In this document: piece by piece, positions 9,089-16,881 of the stretch | Numbering within the stretch: position 1 is the stretch's first letter | Layout: every line of letters starts with the position of its first letter | Assembly (NCBI GenBank): GCA_942492715.1 | Contig: CALOFW010000012.1 | Span: forward strand, 496,001-560,000 | Direction: 5' to 3' | Source of the DNA: Sva-07 sp942492715 | GTDB taxonomy: Bacteria; Actinomycetota; Acidimicrobiia; Acidimicrobiales; Ilumatobacteraceae | Length of the DNA: 64,000 nt | Position numbers and translations under genes: made by a program | The notes under the pieces: generated by a model | Databases searched by the model: none | What the model saw: only the letters and a program-made list of their open reading frames with translations | What the model was told of the DNA's origin: nothing

Positions 9089-9316
9089 GTGTCGAAGCAG
9101 CACACCCCCGTGGTACCGGACAAGATCACCCCGCAGGACCTGGAGGACAAGTTCAAGTCCCTGCAGGACGAGATCCAGGGCAAGGTCGACGAGAAGAAGA
9201 CGTCGATCGCCACGGTCGCCGCCGGCGGCGGCATTGCGCTGTTGATCATCTTCTTCCTGCTCGGACGCCGCTCCGGTCGCAAGCGGAGTGCCGTCGTCGA
9301 GATCCGTCGCGTCTGA
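9089..9316 (+). CDS. Small single-pass membrane protein of unknown function
   Basis: A 75-residue protein starting at GTG 9089 behind a good AAGGAG ribosome site (9076-9081). Residues 10-40 are a charged helix likely to form a coiled coil, followed by one transmembrane segment (IALLIIFFLLG) and a short arginine-rich tail. I do not recognise the family. It sits between the holin-like gene and another small gene, all in one direction with overlapping or near-overlapping ends, so it is co-transcribed with them. Confidence 0.65.
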   Translation: MSKQHTPVVPDKITPQDLEDKFKSLQDEIQGKVDEKKTSIATVAAGGGIALLIIFFLLGRRSGRKRSAVVEIRRV

Positions 9317-9714
9317 TGTCGCTGGTTCCCTACGCGCTGCGGCCGCGGTACGTCCTGCGGAGCTTCGTGGTCCGCAAGGGTCTCGTCCACCCCAACCCGT
9401 TGGTGCGGCCGCTCGCCATGCTGATGGTCGGCCAGGGCGACTTCCTGCGGGTCAAGGCGATCCGCCACGGGTTGATCCTCGGCAACCCCTACTGGCGCGC
9501 CGTCGGTGCGATGCTCCTCGCGCGGGAGGTCAGCAGGCGTGCGCTGAAGAGTCCACCGGAGCGCCTCGCAAGGGAGCGCTTCGGCCCGGGTCATTTCGTG
9601 AAGGTCACCGCATCGGCGCCCGAACTCCACCTGAGTCGACGCCAGCGTCGGGCCGAACTCAAGCGGCTCGAGTCCGAGGCCTTGGCGAGCGTCGCGTCCC
9701 GTCGCCCGTCGTGA
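9316..9714 (+). CDS. Hypothetical protein
   Basis: A 132-residue basic protein, translationally coupled to its neighbour (TGATG overlap at 9314-9318). It contains the segments NPLVRPLAMLMVGQGDF and NPYWRAVGAMLLAREV, moderately hydrophobic helices that could associate with the membrane, and an arginine-rich C-terminus. I do not recognise a family and no enzymatic motif is visible. Its stop overlaps the GTG of the sulfur-carrier-like gene. Confidence 0.6.
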   Translation: MSLVPYALRPRYVLRSFVVRKGLVHPNPLVRPLAMLMVGQGDFLRVKAIRHGLILGNPYWRAVGAMLLAREVSRRALKSPPERLARERFGPGHFVKVTASAPELHLSRRQRRAELKRLESEALASVASRRPS

Positions 9715-9911
9715 AGGTCCTGCTGCGGAACCCGCGGCGCGAGGTCGAGTTCACCGGTTCCCGTTCGGTCAATCGACTCCTCGACGAACTGCAGCTCAGC
9801 CGTGAGGCGCATCTCGTCATCTGCAACGGAACGCTCGTCCCCGGCGATGCGGTCCTCGGCGACGACGACCAGATCGAGGTCCGGCCCGTGATCTCGGGTG
9901 GTGCAACGTGA
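9711..9911 (+). CDS. MoaD/ThiS-family sulfur carrier (TtuB-like)
   Basis: A 66-residue ubiquitin-like beta-grasp protein. The pattern VKVLLRN, LLDELQLS, VICNGTLV, GDDDQIEVRPVISGG follows the MoaD/ThiS/TtuB fold. It ends in GGAT instead of the usual terminal GG, so the Gly-Gly would have to be exposed by removal of two residues before adenylation and thiocarboxylation. GTG 9711 overlaps the upstream stop, and its stop lies just inside or next to the ttuA-like gene. Position beside a TtuA-type thiolase makes a TtuB-like role (sulfur donor for tRNA 2-thiolation) the best inference; a ThiS or CysO-like role cannot be excluded. Confidence 0.75.
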   Translation: MKVLLRNPRREVEFTGSRSVNRLLDELQLSREAHLVICNGTLVPGDAVLGDDDQIEVRPVISGGAT

Positions 9912-9924
9912 GCCGACGGCGCCG

Positions 9925-10890
9925 ATGACCGCCGTCGGGAGCAAGTGCCGGGTGTGCAAGGCCCCGGCGGTGATCGACCTGCCACGCCACAACGCGCACT
10001 TCTGTGCCGAGCACCTCCAACAGCTCTGCCGTCGGCAGGTGGCCAAGGCGATCGACGAGTTCGACATGTTCACGCCTGATGATCGTCTGCTCGTGGCCGT
10101 GAGCGGCGGCAAGGACTCGCTTGCGGTCTGGGACCTGCTGATCGAGGCCGGATACCAGGCCGACGGCCTCTACATCGGCCTCGGGATCGGCGAGTACTCC
10201 ACCGACAGCGGCGGCTACGCGCGGCGCTTCGCCGACGAGCGCAACCTGACGCTGCTCACGATCGATCTGCGCGACGACTACGGCTACGACGTGCCGACGG
10301 CGGCGAAGGCCACCGGTCGCGTGCCCTGTTCGGCCTGTGGTCTCTCGAAGCGTCGGCTGTTCGATCAGGCTGCTCGCGACGGTGGGTACGACGTGGTGGT
10401 GACCGGCCACAACCTCGACGACGAAGCTGCCGTGTTGTTCGGCAACACCTTGCGCTGGGACGTCGACTACCTCGCCCGTCAGTTGCCGGTGCTGCCGGCT
10501 GCCAACGGGTTCCCGAAGAAGGCGAAGCCGCTCGTGCGGCTCACCGAGCGGGAGATGGCGGCATGGTGTCTGGTGCGGGGTATCGATTACGTGGTCGAGG
10601 AGTGCCCGATCGCAGCCGGCAACAGGCACCTCTCGTACAAGGAGTCGTTGAACGCGATCGAGGCGACGTCGCCCGGGGCGAAGGCGTCGTTCTATCTCGG
10701 GTTCCTCGAGCGGATGGCGCCGCTGCTCGCCGGACGATCGGCCGCTGCTGCGGGTGATCTCAACGATTGCACCCGATGCGGTGCGCCCACGACGGGCGAC
10801 GTGTGCGCCTTCTGTCGGCTCGTCGAGAAGGCCGGTGCCCACGATCCGGTGCCGGTGGAGATGGTGTTGACGCGAGGGAGACGACGATGA
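9925..10890 (+). CDS. ttuA: TtuA/TtcA-family tRNA thiolation ATPase
   Basis: A 321-residue PP-loop ATP pyrophosphatase of the TtuA/Ncs6 group. Residues 8-30 form an N-terminal zinc finger (CRVCK and FCAEH); the PP-loop is SGGKDS at 60-65; the Fe-S cluster ligands expected for TtuA are C135 and C138 (PCSACG) and C227 (EECP); a second zinc finger has C282, C285, C294 and C297. Known TtuA enzymes make 2-thioribothymidine at tRNA position 54 using TtuB as sulfur donor. The ATG at 9925 puts the zinc finger at the usual distance; GTG codons at 9898 and 9901 are alternatives. Its stop overlaps trmI (ATGA). Confidence 0.85.
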   Translation: MTAVGSKCRVCKAPAVIDLPRHNAHFCAEHLQQLCRRQVAKAIDEFDMFTPDDRLLVAVSGGKDSLAVWDLLIEAGYQADGLYIGLGIGEYSTDSGGYARRFADERNLTLLTIDLRDDYGYDVPTAAKATGRVPCSACGLSKRRLFDQAARDGGYDVVVTGHNLDDEAAVLFGNTLRWDVDYLARQLPVLPAANGFPKKAKPLVRLTEREMAAWCLVRGIDYVVEECPIAAGNRHLSYKESLNAIEATSPGAKASFYLGFLERMAPLLAGRSAAAAGDLNDCTRCGAPTTGDVCAFCRLVEKAGAHDPVPVEMVLTRGRRR

Positions 10891-11672
10891 CGGGTGTGTT
10901 CGCAGCGGGGGAGAAGGCCCTGCTGCTCGATTCGAAGAAGCGTCGGTACCTGATCGAGTTGGCCGACGACGGCGAGTTCCACAGCCACAACGGGTTCGTT
11001 GCGCACACCGACGTGATCGGCCGGCGCGAGGGCATCGTGATCCGCTCGACCAAGGGCTCGGAGTACATCGCGCTCCGGCCGACACTCGAGGACTTCGTGG
11101 TCGAGATGCCCCGCGGTGCGCAGGTGATCTATCCGAAGGACCTCGGGCCGATCTGCATGCTCGCCGACATCGGGCCGGGCGTGCGCGTCTTCGAGACCGG
11201 CATCGGTTCGGGCGCCCTGTCGATGACGATGTTGCGGTACGGAGCGGAGATCGTCGGGTACGAGATCCGTGAGGACTTCGCGAACCGGGCGAGGAAGAAC
11301 GTTCTGAGCTTCCTCGGCGAGGCCGCCCTCGATCGCTACGACGTGCACATCGCCGACAGCTACGAGGGAATCGATCCCGAACTCGGCATGTTCGACCGGG
11401 TCGTACTCGACCTCCCCGAGCCGTGGCAGGTGATCCCGAAGGCCGAAGCGGTGCTGCAACCCGGGGGTCTCCTCGTTGCCTACACGCCGTCGATCACCCA
11501 GGCCGTCCAGGTGCGCGAGGCGCTCAAGGGGAAGTGGATCGATGCCCGCACGATCGAAGTGCTCCACCGCGGGTGGCACATCGAGGGCCAGGCCGTGCGG
11601 CCGGATCATCGCATGGTCGCCCACACCGCATTCCTCAGTGTGGCCCGGTTCCTCGGTCGCAACCGGCCCTGA
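10887..11672 (+). CDS. trmI: tRNA (adenine-N1-)-methyltransferase, TrmI type
   Basis: A 261-residue SAM-dependent enzyme that methylates A58 in the T-loop of tRNA. An N-terminal beta domain (residues 1-70) precedes the Rossmann methyltransferase domain with motif I FETGIGSGALSM, the acidic residue in VGYEIRED and the DLPEPW catalytic-site motif, all diagnostic of TrmI. The start ATG overlaps the ttuA stop (ATGA), so the two are translationally coupled; both act on the tRNA T-loop. A hairpin terminator follows at 11691-11734. Confidence 0.93.
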   Translation: MTGVFAAGEKALLLDSKKRRYLIELADDGEFHSHNGFVAHTDVIGRREGIVIRSTKGSEYIALRPTLEDFVVEMPRGAQVIYPKDLGPICMLADIGPGVRVFETGIGSGALSMTMLRYGAEIVGYEIREDFANRARKNVLSFLGEAALDRYDVHIADSYEGIDPELGMFDRVVLDLPEPWQVIPKAEAVLQPGGLLVAYTPSITQAVQVREALKGKWIDARTIEVLHRGWHIEGQAVRPDHRMVAHTAFLSVARFLGRNRP

Positions 11673-11690
11673 CCAGCGCGCTCATGCTCG

Positions 11691-11734
11691 GGCGATGAGC
11701 GAACGGCCCGCATGGCGTGATCTCGCTCATCGCC
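11691..11734. terminator. Hairpin terminator between convergent trmI and TetR gene
   Basis: A perfect 12-bp stem, GGCGATGAGCGA (11691-11702) pairing with 11723-11734, encloses a 20-nt loop that can itself fold. It lies between two convergent genes and would work in either direction. No T-tract follows on either side, as is common in high-GC actinobacteria. Confidence 0.6.
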
Positions 11735-11765
11735 GCGGGGGTGTGGTGCTGGGTGCGCAACCGGG

Positions 11766-12374
11766 TCAGGATGGTGGTTCGAGCCGAAGTGCCGTGCTGA
11801 GGCCGTCGAGGAGCTGTGCGGTGTCGGGCCACGGCATCGACGGGTGCGACCCGCAGAGGTCGACGATGCCATGGATCCACGTGTGCACCTGGACGGCGAC
11901 GAAGAACGAGTCACGGTCGTCGCCCAGCGCGACGAGCATGCGGGCGACCGCGTCGACCAGCAGCTGGAACGCGGCGAGCCCGCCAGGGGAGTCGCCGTCA
12001 CCGAGATCGACCTTGTCGGAGAACAGCACCCGGTACTGGCCGGGATGGTCGATCGCGTACGCGACGTAGGCGTCGCCCATCGCCCGGAACGAGATGAACG
12101 GGTCGTCGCTGCTGTCGTGGGCGTTGCGGAGCTGCTCGTAGAACGTGGCCCAACAGTGGTCGACGGCGCCTCGCAACAGCTCGACGTGGTCGTCGAAGTG
12201 GCGGTAGACCGCCGTGGGGGAGACCCCGGCCTGACGGGCGACGGCGCGCAGCGACACCGCTTCCATCTCGCCGTGCGCTCCGATCAGGTCCGCTGCGGCG
12301 ACCAGCAGGTCGGCCCGAAGCGTGTCGCCCTCACCGCGCGCTGAGCGCTGGCGGTGGACGGTCGGTGTGGCCAT
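11766..12374 (-). CDS. TetR/AcrR family regulator, divergent from MMPL transporter
   Basis: A 202-residue TetR-type repressor. The helix-turn-helix covers about residues 17-62 (RADLLVAAADLIGAHGEMEA, then ARQAGVSPTAVYRHFDDHVE). The ATG at 12374 is chosen because TATGAT (12382-12387) ends 7 nt upstream and the HTH then starts at the usual distance; longer versions would read through the operator. It is divergent from a large MMPL-family exporter gene, and the gap between them holds four GTTGAC copies and a perfect TCACTCGAGTGA palindrome, so the protein probably represses both itself and the transporter. Confidence 0.88.
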   Translation of the reverse strand: MATPTVHRQRSARGEGDTLRADLLVAAADLIGAHGEMEAVSLRAVARQAGVSPTAVYRHFDDHVELLRGAVDHCWATFYEQLRNAHDSSDDPFISFRAMGDAYVAYAIDHPGQYRVLFSDKVDLGDGDSPGGLAAFQLLVDAVARMLVALGDDRDSFFVAVQVHTWIHGIVDLCGSHPSMPWPDTAQLLDGLSTALRLEPPS

Positions 12375-12390
12375 GGTCACGATCATATCG

Positions 12391-12448
12391 GTTGACATGT
12401 GTTCACTCGAGTGATTGATTGACATCCGTCAACGTAACAACTGTCAAC
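12391..12448. promoter_or_regulatory. Divergent operator region of the TetR/MMPL pair
   Basis: Four copies of GTTGAC or ATTGAC occur: forward at 12391-12396 and 12418-12423, inverted at 12428-12433 and 12443-12448. The inner pair forms TTGAC-N4-GTCAA (12419-12432). A perfect 12-bp palindrome, TCACTCGAGTGA (12403-12414), sits where the -35 region of the tetR promoter (-10 TATGAT at 12382-12387) would fall. The arrangement suggests cooperative repressor binding; which motif the TetR protein uses is inference. Confidence 0.7.
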
Positions 12449-12484
12449 TCATGCCGTCGGGACGGCAGATCGGAAGGAATCATC

Positions 12485-14722
12485 ATGTTCACGAGACTGG
12501 GCCACCTGGTCGTCCGCCGTCGCCGGACGGTGCTGGTCACCACACTGCTGGGCCTCGTGGTCGCGATCGTCGTCGGCTCGGGTGTCTTCGCCGAGCTGAC
12601 CAACGGTGGCTTCGACGACCCCGACTCGGAGTCGACCCGAGCGATCGCGGCACTCGACGACGAGTTCGACACCGGGAGCGCCGACCTCGTCGCCATCGTC
12701 TCCGCCACCGGCGGTGACGTCGACACGCCGGGTGTCGTCGCCGCCGCAACCGCGCTGACCGAGGAGTTCGCGGCGATCGAGGGGACCGACGACGTCGTGT
12801 CGTACTGGTCGCTCGGGTCGCCGGCTCCGTTGCGATCCGTGGAGGGCGATCGTGCCCTGATCCTGATGCGGTTCCCCGGTGTTGAGGAAGACCCCCAACG
12901 TGTCGAGACGATCGAGTCGATCCTCGACGAGTACGCCGGTCTGGAGCGAGACGGCATCACGGTCGGCCTTGCCGGCACCGAGCCGGTGTTCGCCGCGGTC
13001 GGCGAGACGATCGAGGGCGACCTGGCCCGCGCCGAGATGATCGCCATTCCGTTGACGTTGCTGCTCCTGCTGTTCGTGTTCGGCGGTGTCGTCGCTGCCG
13101 GCCTGCCGCTGGTGGTCGGAGCGATCTCGGTGTTCGGCGCGTTCATGGTGTTGTGGACGGTCACCCAGTTCACGAACGTGTCGATCTTCTCGATCAACCT
13201 CGTCACCGCACTCGGTCTCGGACTCGCCATCGACTACTCGCTGTTCATCGTCAGCCGATTCCGTGAGGAACGTGCCCTCGGACGATCGGTCGACGACGCG
13301 GTCGTGCGGACCGTCGAGACCGCCGGCCGAACCGTCGCCTTCAGCGCCATCACCGTGGCGATCTCGCTCAGCGCGCTGCTGATCTTCCCCCTCTACTTCC
13401 TGCGGTCGTTCGCCTACGGCGGGATCGGCGTGCTCGTCGTCGCCATGGTCGTGTCGGTGGTCGCGCTGCCGTCGCTGCTCGCGGTGCTCGGCCCCCGGGT
13501 CGACGCGCTCCAACTGTTCCAGCGCCGTCCGGCGCGGGTCGGTGAGGGCCTCTGGCACCGCCTCGCAACCGGTGTGATGCGTCGGCCCGGAGTGGTGGCG
13601 ATCGCCGGCATCACCTTCCTGCTCGCGCTCGGCGTGCCCTTCCTGAGCGTCGAGTGGGGAGTACCCGACGACCGTGTGCTCCCGGAGTCGACCGAGGTGC
13701 GTCAACAATCCGACATCCTCCGCAACGAGTTCGACTCCTCGGAAGGAGACGCGTTCGCCATCGTGGCCACCGGCGGCGTCGACCCCGCTTCGATCGAGGC
13801 ATACGCGGCTGCGGTCTCCTCGGTCGATGGCGTCGCACGCGTCGACAGCGCCGTCGGCAGGTTCGTCGCCGGTGCGAACGTCATCGCCGACCCTTCGCTT
13901 GCGCAGTTCGATCCGGCCGCGTCGGCATCGGGCGATGCGACCTGGTTCAACGTCGTCCCCGAACTCGAGCCGATCTCGGTCGAGGCCGAGCGCATGGTGG
14001 GTGAGATCCGCTCGGTCGACTCGCCCTTCGACGAGACACTCGTCGGCGGAGCCTCCGCGGCGCTGGTCGATTCGAAGTCGGCGATCTTCTCGCTCGTGCC
14101 CTACGCGGCGGCGATCATCGTCGTTGCGACCTTCGTGCTGCTGTTCCTGATGTTCGGTTCCCTGCTCGTGCCGATCAAGGCGATCGTGCTCAATGCACTG
14201 AGCCTGACCGCCACGTTCGGCTTGATGGTCTGGGTGTTCCAGGAGGGCAACGGCGCCGACCTGCTCGGCTTCACCCCGACGGGCCTCACCGACATCTCGA
14301 TGCCGATCCTGATGTTCTGCGTGGCCTTCGGACTCTCGATGGACTACGAGGTGTTCCTGCTGTCGCGCATCAAGGAGGAGTACGACCGCACCGGCGACAA
14401 CGACCTCGCCGTGGCGATCGGCTTGGAGAAGACCGGTCGGTTGGTGACCGCCGCGGCGCTGCTGCTGTCGATCACGTTCTTCGCCTTCGCCACCTCGGGG
14501 GTGACCTTCATCAAGCTGTTCGGCCTCGGCTTGGCGGTTGCGGTGCTGGTCGACGCCTTCATCGTCCGATCCACGCTGGTACCTGCGCTCATGAAGCTCG
14601 CCGGCGACTGGAACTGGTGGGCACCGACGCCGCTGCGACGCATCCACGAGCGGTTCGGGATCAGCGAAGCGCCGCCCGAGGAGCAGCTGGCCGACACGCG
14701 AGAACCGGTGCCGACCGGCTGA
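12485..14722 (+). CDS. MMPL/RND-family transporter
   Basis: A 745-residue inner-membrane exporter with two similar halves: a transmembrane segment near residue 20, an extracytoplasmic loop, a five-helix bundle around residues 175-345, a short linker, and the same arrangement repeated (loop about 390-530, helices about 535-715). Segments such as LGLAIDYSLFIVSRFREE and FGLSMDYEVFLLSRIKEEY in the two halves are the paired RND/MMPL proton-relay signatures. Members move lipids, glycolipids or drugs. The ATG at 12485 follows a GGAAGGA ribosome site. Control by the divergent TetR protein is likely. A strong hairpin terminator follows. Confidence 0.92.
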   Translation: MFTRLGHLVVRRRRTVLVTTLLGLVVAIVVGSGVFAELTNGGFDDPDSESTRAIAALDDEFDTGSADLVAIVSATGGDVDTPGVVAAATALTEEFAAIEGTDDVVSYWSLGSPAPLRSVEGDRALILMRFPGVEEDPQRVETIESILDEYAGLERDGITVGLAGTEPVFAAVGETIEGDLARAEMIAIPLTLLLLLFVFGGVVAAGLPLVVGAISVFGAFMVLWTVTQFTNVSIFSINLVTALGLGLAIDYSLFIVSRFREERALGRSVDDAVVRTVETAGRTVAFSAITVAISLSALLIFPLYFLRSFAYGGIGVLVVAMVVSVVALPSLLAVLGPRVDALQLFQRRPARVGEGLWHRLATGVMRRPGVVAIAGITFLLALGVPFLSVEWGVPDDRVLPESTEVRQQSDILRNEFDSSEGDAFAIVATGGVDPASIEAYAAAVSSVDGVARVDSAVGRFVAGANVIADPSLAQFDPAASASGDATWFNVVPELEPISVEAERMVGEIRSVDSPFDETLVGGASAALVDSKSAIFSLVPYAAAIIVVATFVLLFLMFGSLLVPIKAIVLNALSLTATFGLMVWVFQEGNGADLLGFTPTGLTDISMPILMFCVAFGLSMDYEVFLLSRIKEEYDRTGDNDLAVAIGLEKTGRLVTAAALLLSITFFAFATSGVTFIKLFGLGLAVAVLVDAFIVRSTLVPALMKLAGDWNWWAPTPLRRIHERFGISEAPPEEQLADTREPVPTG

Positions 14723-14740
14723 GGAGATGCCCTGACGCGA

Positions 14741-14771
14741 CGATGCCCCGGACCGATGGTCCGGGGCATCG
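14741..14771. terminator. Strong hairpin terminator after the MMPL gene
   Basis: A perfect 14-bp stem, CGATGCCCCGGACC (14741-14754) pairing with 14758-14771, with a 3-nt loop. It lies between the convergent MMPL and ferredoxin genes and can serve both. No T-run is present. Confidence 0.85.
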
Positions 14772-14794
14772 TGCCGGTCAATGTCGTCGGGTGA

Positions 14795-15040
14795 TCAGGG
14801 CTCGATGTAGATGCACTCGCCCGGGCACTCCTCGGCCGACTCGATCACGGCCTCGAGTTGGTTGTCGGGGATCTCGGCGAGGCCCTCGGCGCCCTGGGGG
14901 TTGCCCTTTGCCTCGGCAAAGATCTTGTCTCCCTCGACGACATAGGCGAGGCCATCGTCGAGCAGGGTGAAGACGTCGGGGGCGATCTCCTCGCACAGGC
15001 CGTCGCCGGTGCACAGATCCTGGTCGATCCAGACCTTCAT
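14795..15040 (-). CDS. Ferredoxin, single-cluster 3Fe-4S type
   Basis: An 81-residue acidic ferredoxin. Cys10 and Cys16 (CTGDGLC) and Cys72 are spaced as in actinobacterial ferredoxins that bind one 3Fe-4S cluster and deliver electrons to cytochromes P450 and similar oxygenases; a fourth cysteine, C76 (CPGEC), lies close by. No partner oxygenase gene is adjacent. The ATG follows a GAGGAG ribosome site. It is divergent from the ARC gene and shares a 110-nt intergenic region with it. Confidence 0.9.
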   Translation of the reverse strand: MKVWIDQDLCTGDGLCEEIAPDVFTLLDDGLAYVVEGDKIFAEAKGNPQGAEGLAEIPDNQLEAVIESAEECPGECIYIEP

Positions 15041-15150
15041 GTCAGTGGGCTCCTCGTTGAACGAAAGATGAAGTGTTGTCTACCTCTGGCACTTTACACG
15101 GCCAAGCACGTGCAAACACGTTCACGGCGAGGGCGTGTACATTCGGCGAC

Positions 15151-16881
15151 ATGGCATCTGCTGGTGACGATCGCTCCGCCGAATCGAACGCCAACCCGAG
15201 CGAGCACGATCAGCTCGTCGCACTGCAGGAGGAAGTGACACACCTCCGGCTGCGGCTCGCGGATGCTCCGAAGCGTGTCCACTCGCTCGAGGAGCGTCTG
15301 CTCGAGACCAAGGGCCAGCTCGCAGCGGCGATCGGACAGAACGAGAAGTTGTCGTACACGCTGCGCGAGGCGCGAGAGCACATCGCCACGCTGCGCGACG
15401 AAGTCGACAAACTGTCGCAGCCGCCGTCGGCCTACGGCGTGGTCGTCGGCAAGAACGACGACGACACCGTCGACATCCTCACCAGCGGGCGCAAGATGCG
15501 TGTGGCGCTGCACCCCGACATCGACCACGAACTCCTCGACCGGGGCGCCGAGGTCGTGCTCAACGAGAGCTACAACGTCGTGATGGCGCGCCGGCCCGAG
15601 ATCACCGGCGAGGTGGTCACGGTGAAGGAGGTGATGGACGACGGTGTGCGGATCGTCGTCGTCGGGCGCGCCGACGAGGAGCGGGTCTGCGAGCTCGCCG
15701 ATGCGATCCGTGGCACCCACATCCGGTCGGGTGACCACTTGCGACTCGACACCCGTTCGAACCTGCTGCTCGAGAAGTTGCCGCGACCCGAAGTGGAGCA
15801 CCTGCTCCTCGAAGAGGTACCCGACATCGCGTACACCGACATCGGCGGGCTCGACGACCAGATCGAGCAGATCGCCGACGCGGTCGAGCTGCCGTTCCTG
15901 CACCAGGATCTGTTCGCGGAGCACCAGCTCCCGGCGCCGAAGGGAATCCTGCTCTACGGCCCCCCTGGCTGCGGCAAGACCCTGATCGCCAAAGCGGTGG
16001 CGAACAGCCTCGCCAAGAAGGTCGCCGAGACCGTCGGCGAGGGCAAGGGCCACAGCTATTTCATCAACATCAAGGGCCCGGAACTGCTCAACAAGTACGT
16101 CGGAGAGACCGAGCGTCAGATCCGCCTCGTGTTCCAACGGGCACGGGAGAAGAGCGACGAGGGCTGGCCGGTCATCGTGTTCTTCGACGAGATGGACTCG
16201 ATGTTCCGCACGCGTGGTTCGGGCATCAGCTCCGACATGGAGTCGACGATCGTGCCCCAGCTGCTCGCCGAGATCGACGGGGTCGAGGGCCTCAAGAACG
16301 TCATCGTGATCGGCGCCACCAACCGAGAAGATCTGATCGACCCGGCGATTCTGCGACCCGGCCGACTCGACGTGAAGATCAAGATCGAGCGCCCGAACGC
16401 CGAGGCGGCGAAGGCGATCTTCGCCCGGTACCTCACCGACGAGATCCCGATCGTCGCCGGCGAGTCGATCCCCGACATGATCGACGCCACCGTGACCGAG
16501 ATGTACCGCGACGACGAGACGAATCGATTCCTCGAGGTCACCTACCAGAACGGCGACAAGGAGATCCTCTACTACAAGGACTTCTCGTCCGGGGCGATGA
16601 TCGAGAACGTGGTACGCCGAGCCAAGAAGCTCGCCATCAAGCGCGTGATCGACGGCGGCGCCAAGGGCGTGTGCACACAGGATCTGCTCGACTCGATCAA
16701 GCAGGAGTACAAGGAGCACGAGGACCTGCCGAACACCACGAATCCGGACGACTGGGCGAAGATCTCCGGCAAGAAGGGCGAGCGGATCGTGTTCATCCGC
16801 ACGCTCGTGTCCGAAACAGCCGAAACCGATGCCGCCGGCGGTCGTGCGATCGAGCGGGTCGCGACCGGCCAGTACCTGTGA
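15151..16881 (+). CDS. arc: Proteasome-activating AAA ATPase ARC/Mpa
   Basis: A 576-residue ring ATPase that recognises pupylated proteins, unfolds them and feeds them into the 20S core. An N-terminal coiled coil (about residues 17-90) binds Pup; two OB domains follow (about 95-235); the AAA module has Walker A GPPGCGKT and Walker B IVFFDEMDS; the C-terminus ends GQYL, the HbYX-like tail that docks into the alpha ring. The ATG at 15151 is supported by TACATT (15138-15143) ending 7 nt upstream; an in-frame upstream start at 15073 would add a non-conserved 26 residues. Its stop overlaps the next gene. Confidence 0.96.
   Translation: MASAGDDRSAESNANPSEHDQLVALQEEVTHLRLRLADAPKRVHSLEERLLETKGQLAAAIGQNEKLSYTLREAREHIATLRDEVDKLSQPPSAYGVVVGKNDDDTVDILTSGRKMRVALHPDIDHELLDRGAEVVLNESYNVVMARRPEITGEVVTVKEVMDDGVRIVVVGRADEERVCELADAIRGTHIRSGDHLRLDTRSNLLLEKLPRPEVEHLLLEEVPDIAYTDIGGLDDQIEQIADAVELPFLHQDLFAEHQLPAPKGILLYGPPGCGKTLIAKAVANSLAKKVAETVGEGKGHSYFINIKGPELLNKYVGETERQIRLVFQRAREKSDEGWPVIVFFDEMDSMFRTRGSGISSDMESTIVPQLLAEIDGVEGLKNVIVIGATNREDLIDPAILRPGRLDVKIKIERPNAEAAKAIFARYLTDEIPIVAGESIPDMIDATVTEMYRDDETNRFLEVTYQNGDKEILYYKDFSSGAMIENVVRRAKKLAIKRVIDGGAKGVCTQDLLDSIKQEYKEHEDLPNTTNPDDWAKISGKKGERIVFIRTLVSETAETDAAGGRAIERVATGQYL

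Noticed and set aside
12449..14647. 732-codon open frame antisense to the MMPL gene
   Set aside because: Composition is typical of the shadow frame (His/Arg/Asp/Glu-rich), while the plus strand encodes a complete transporter.
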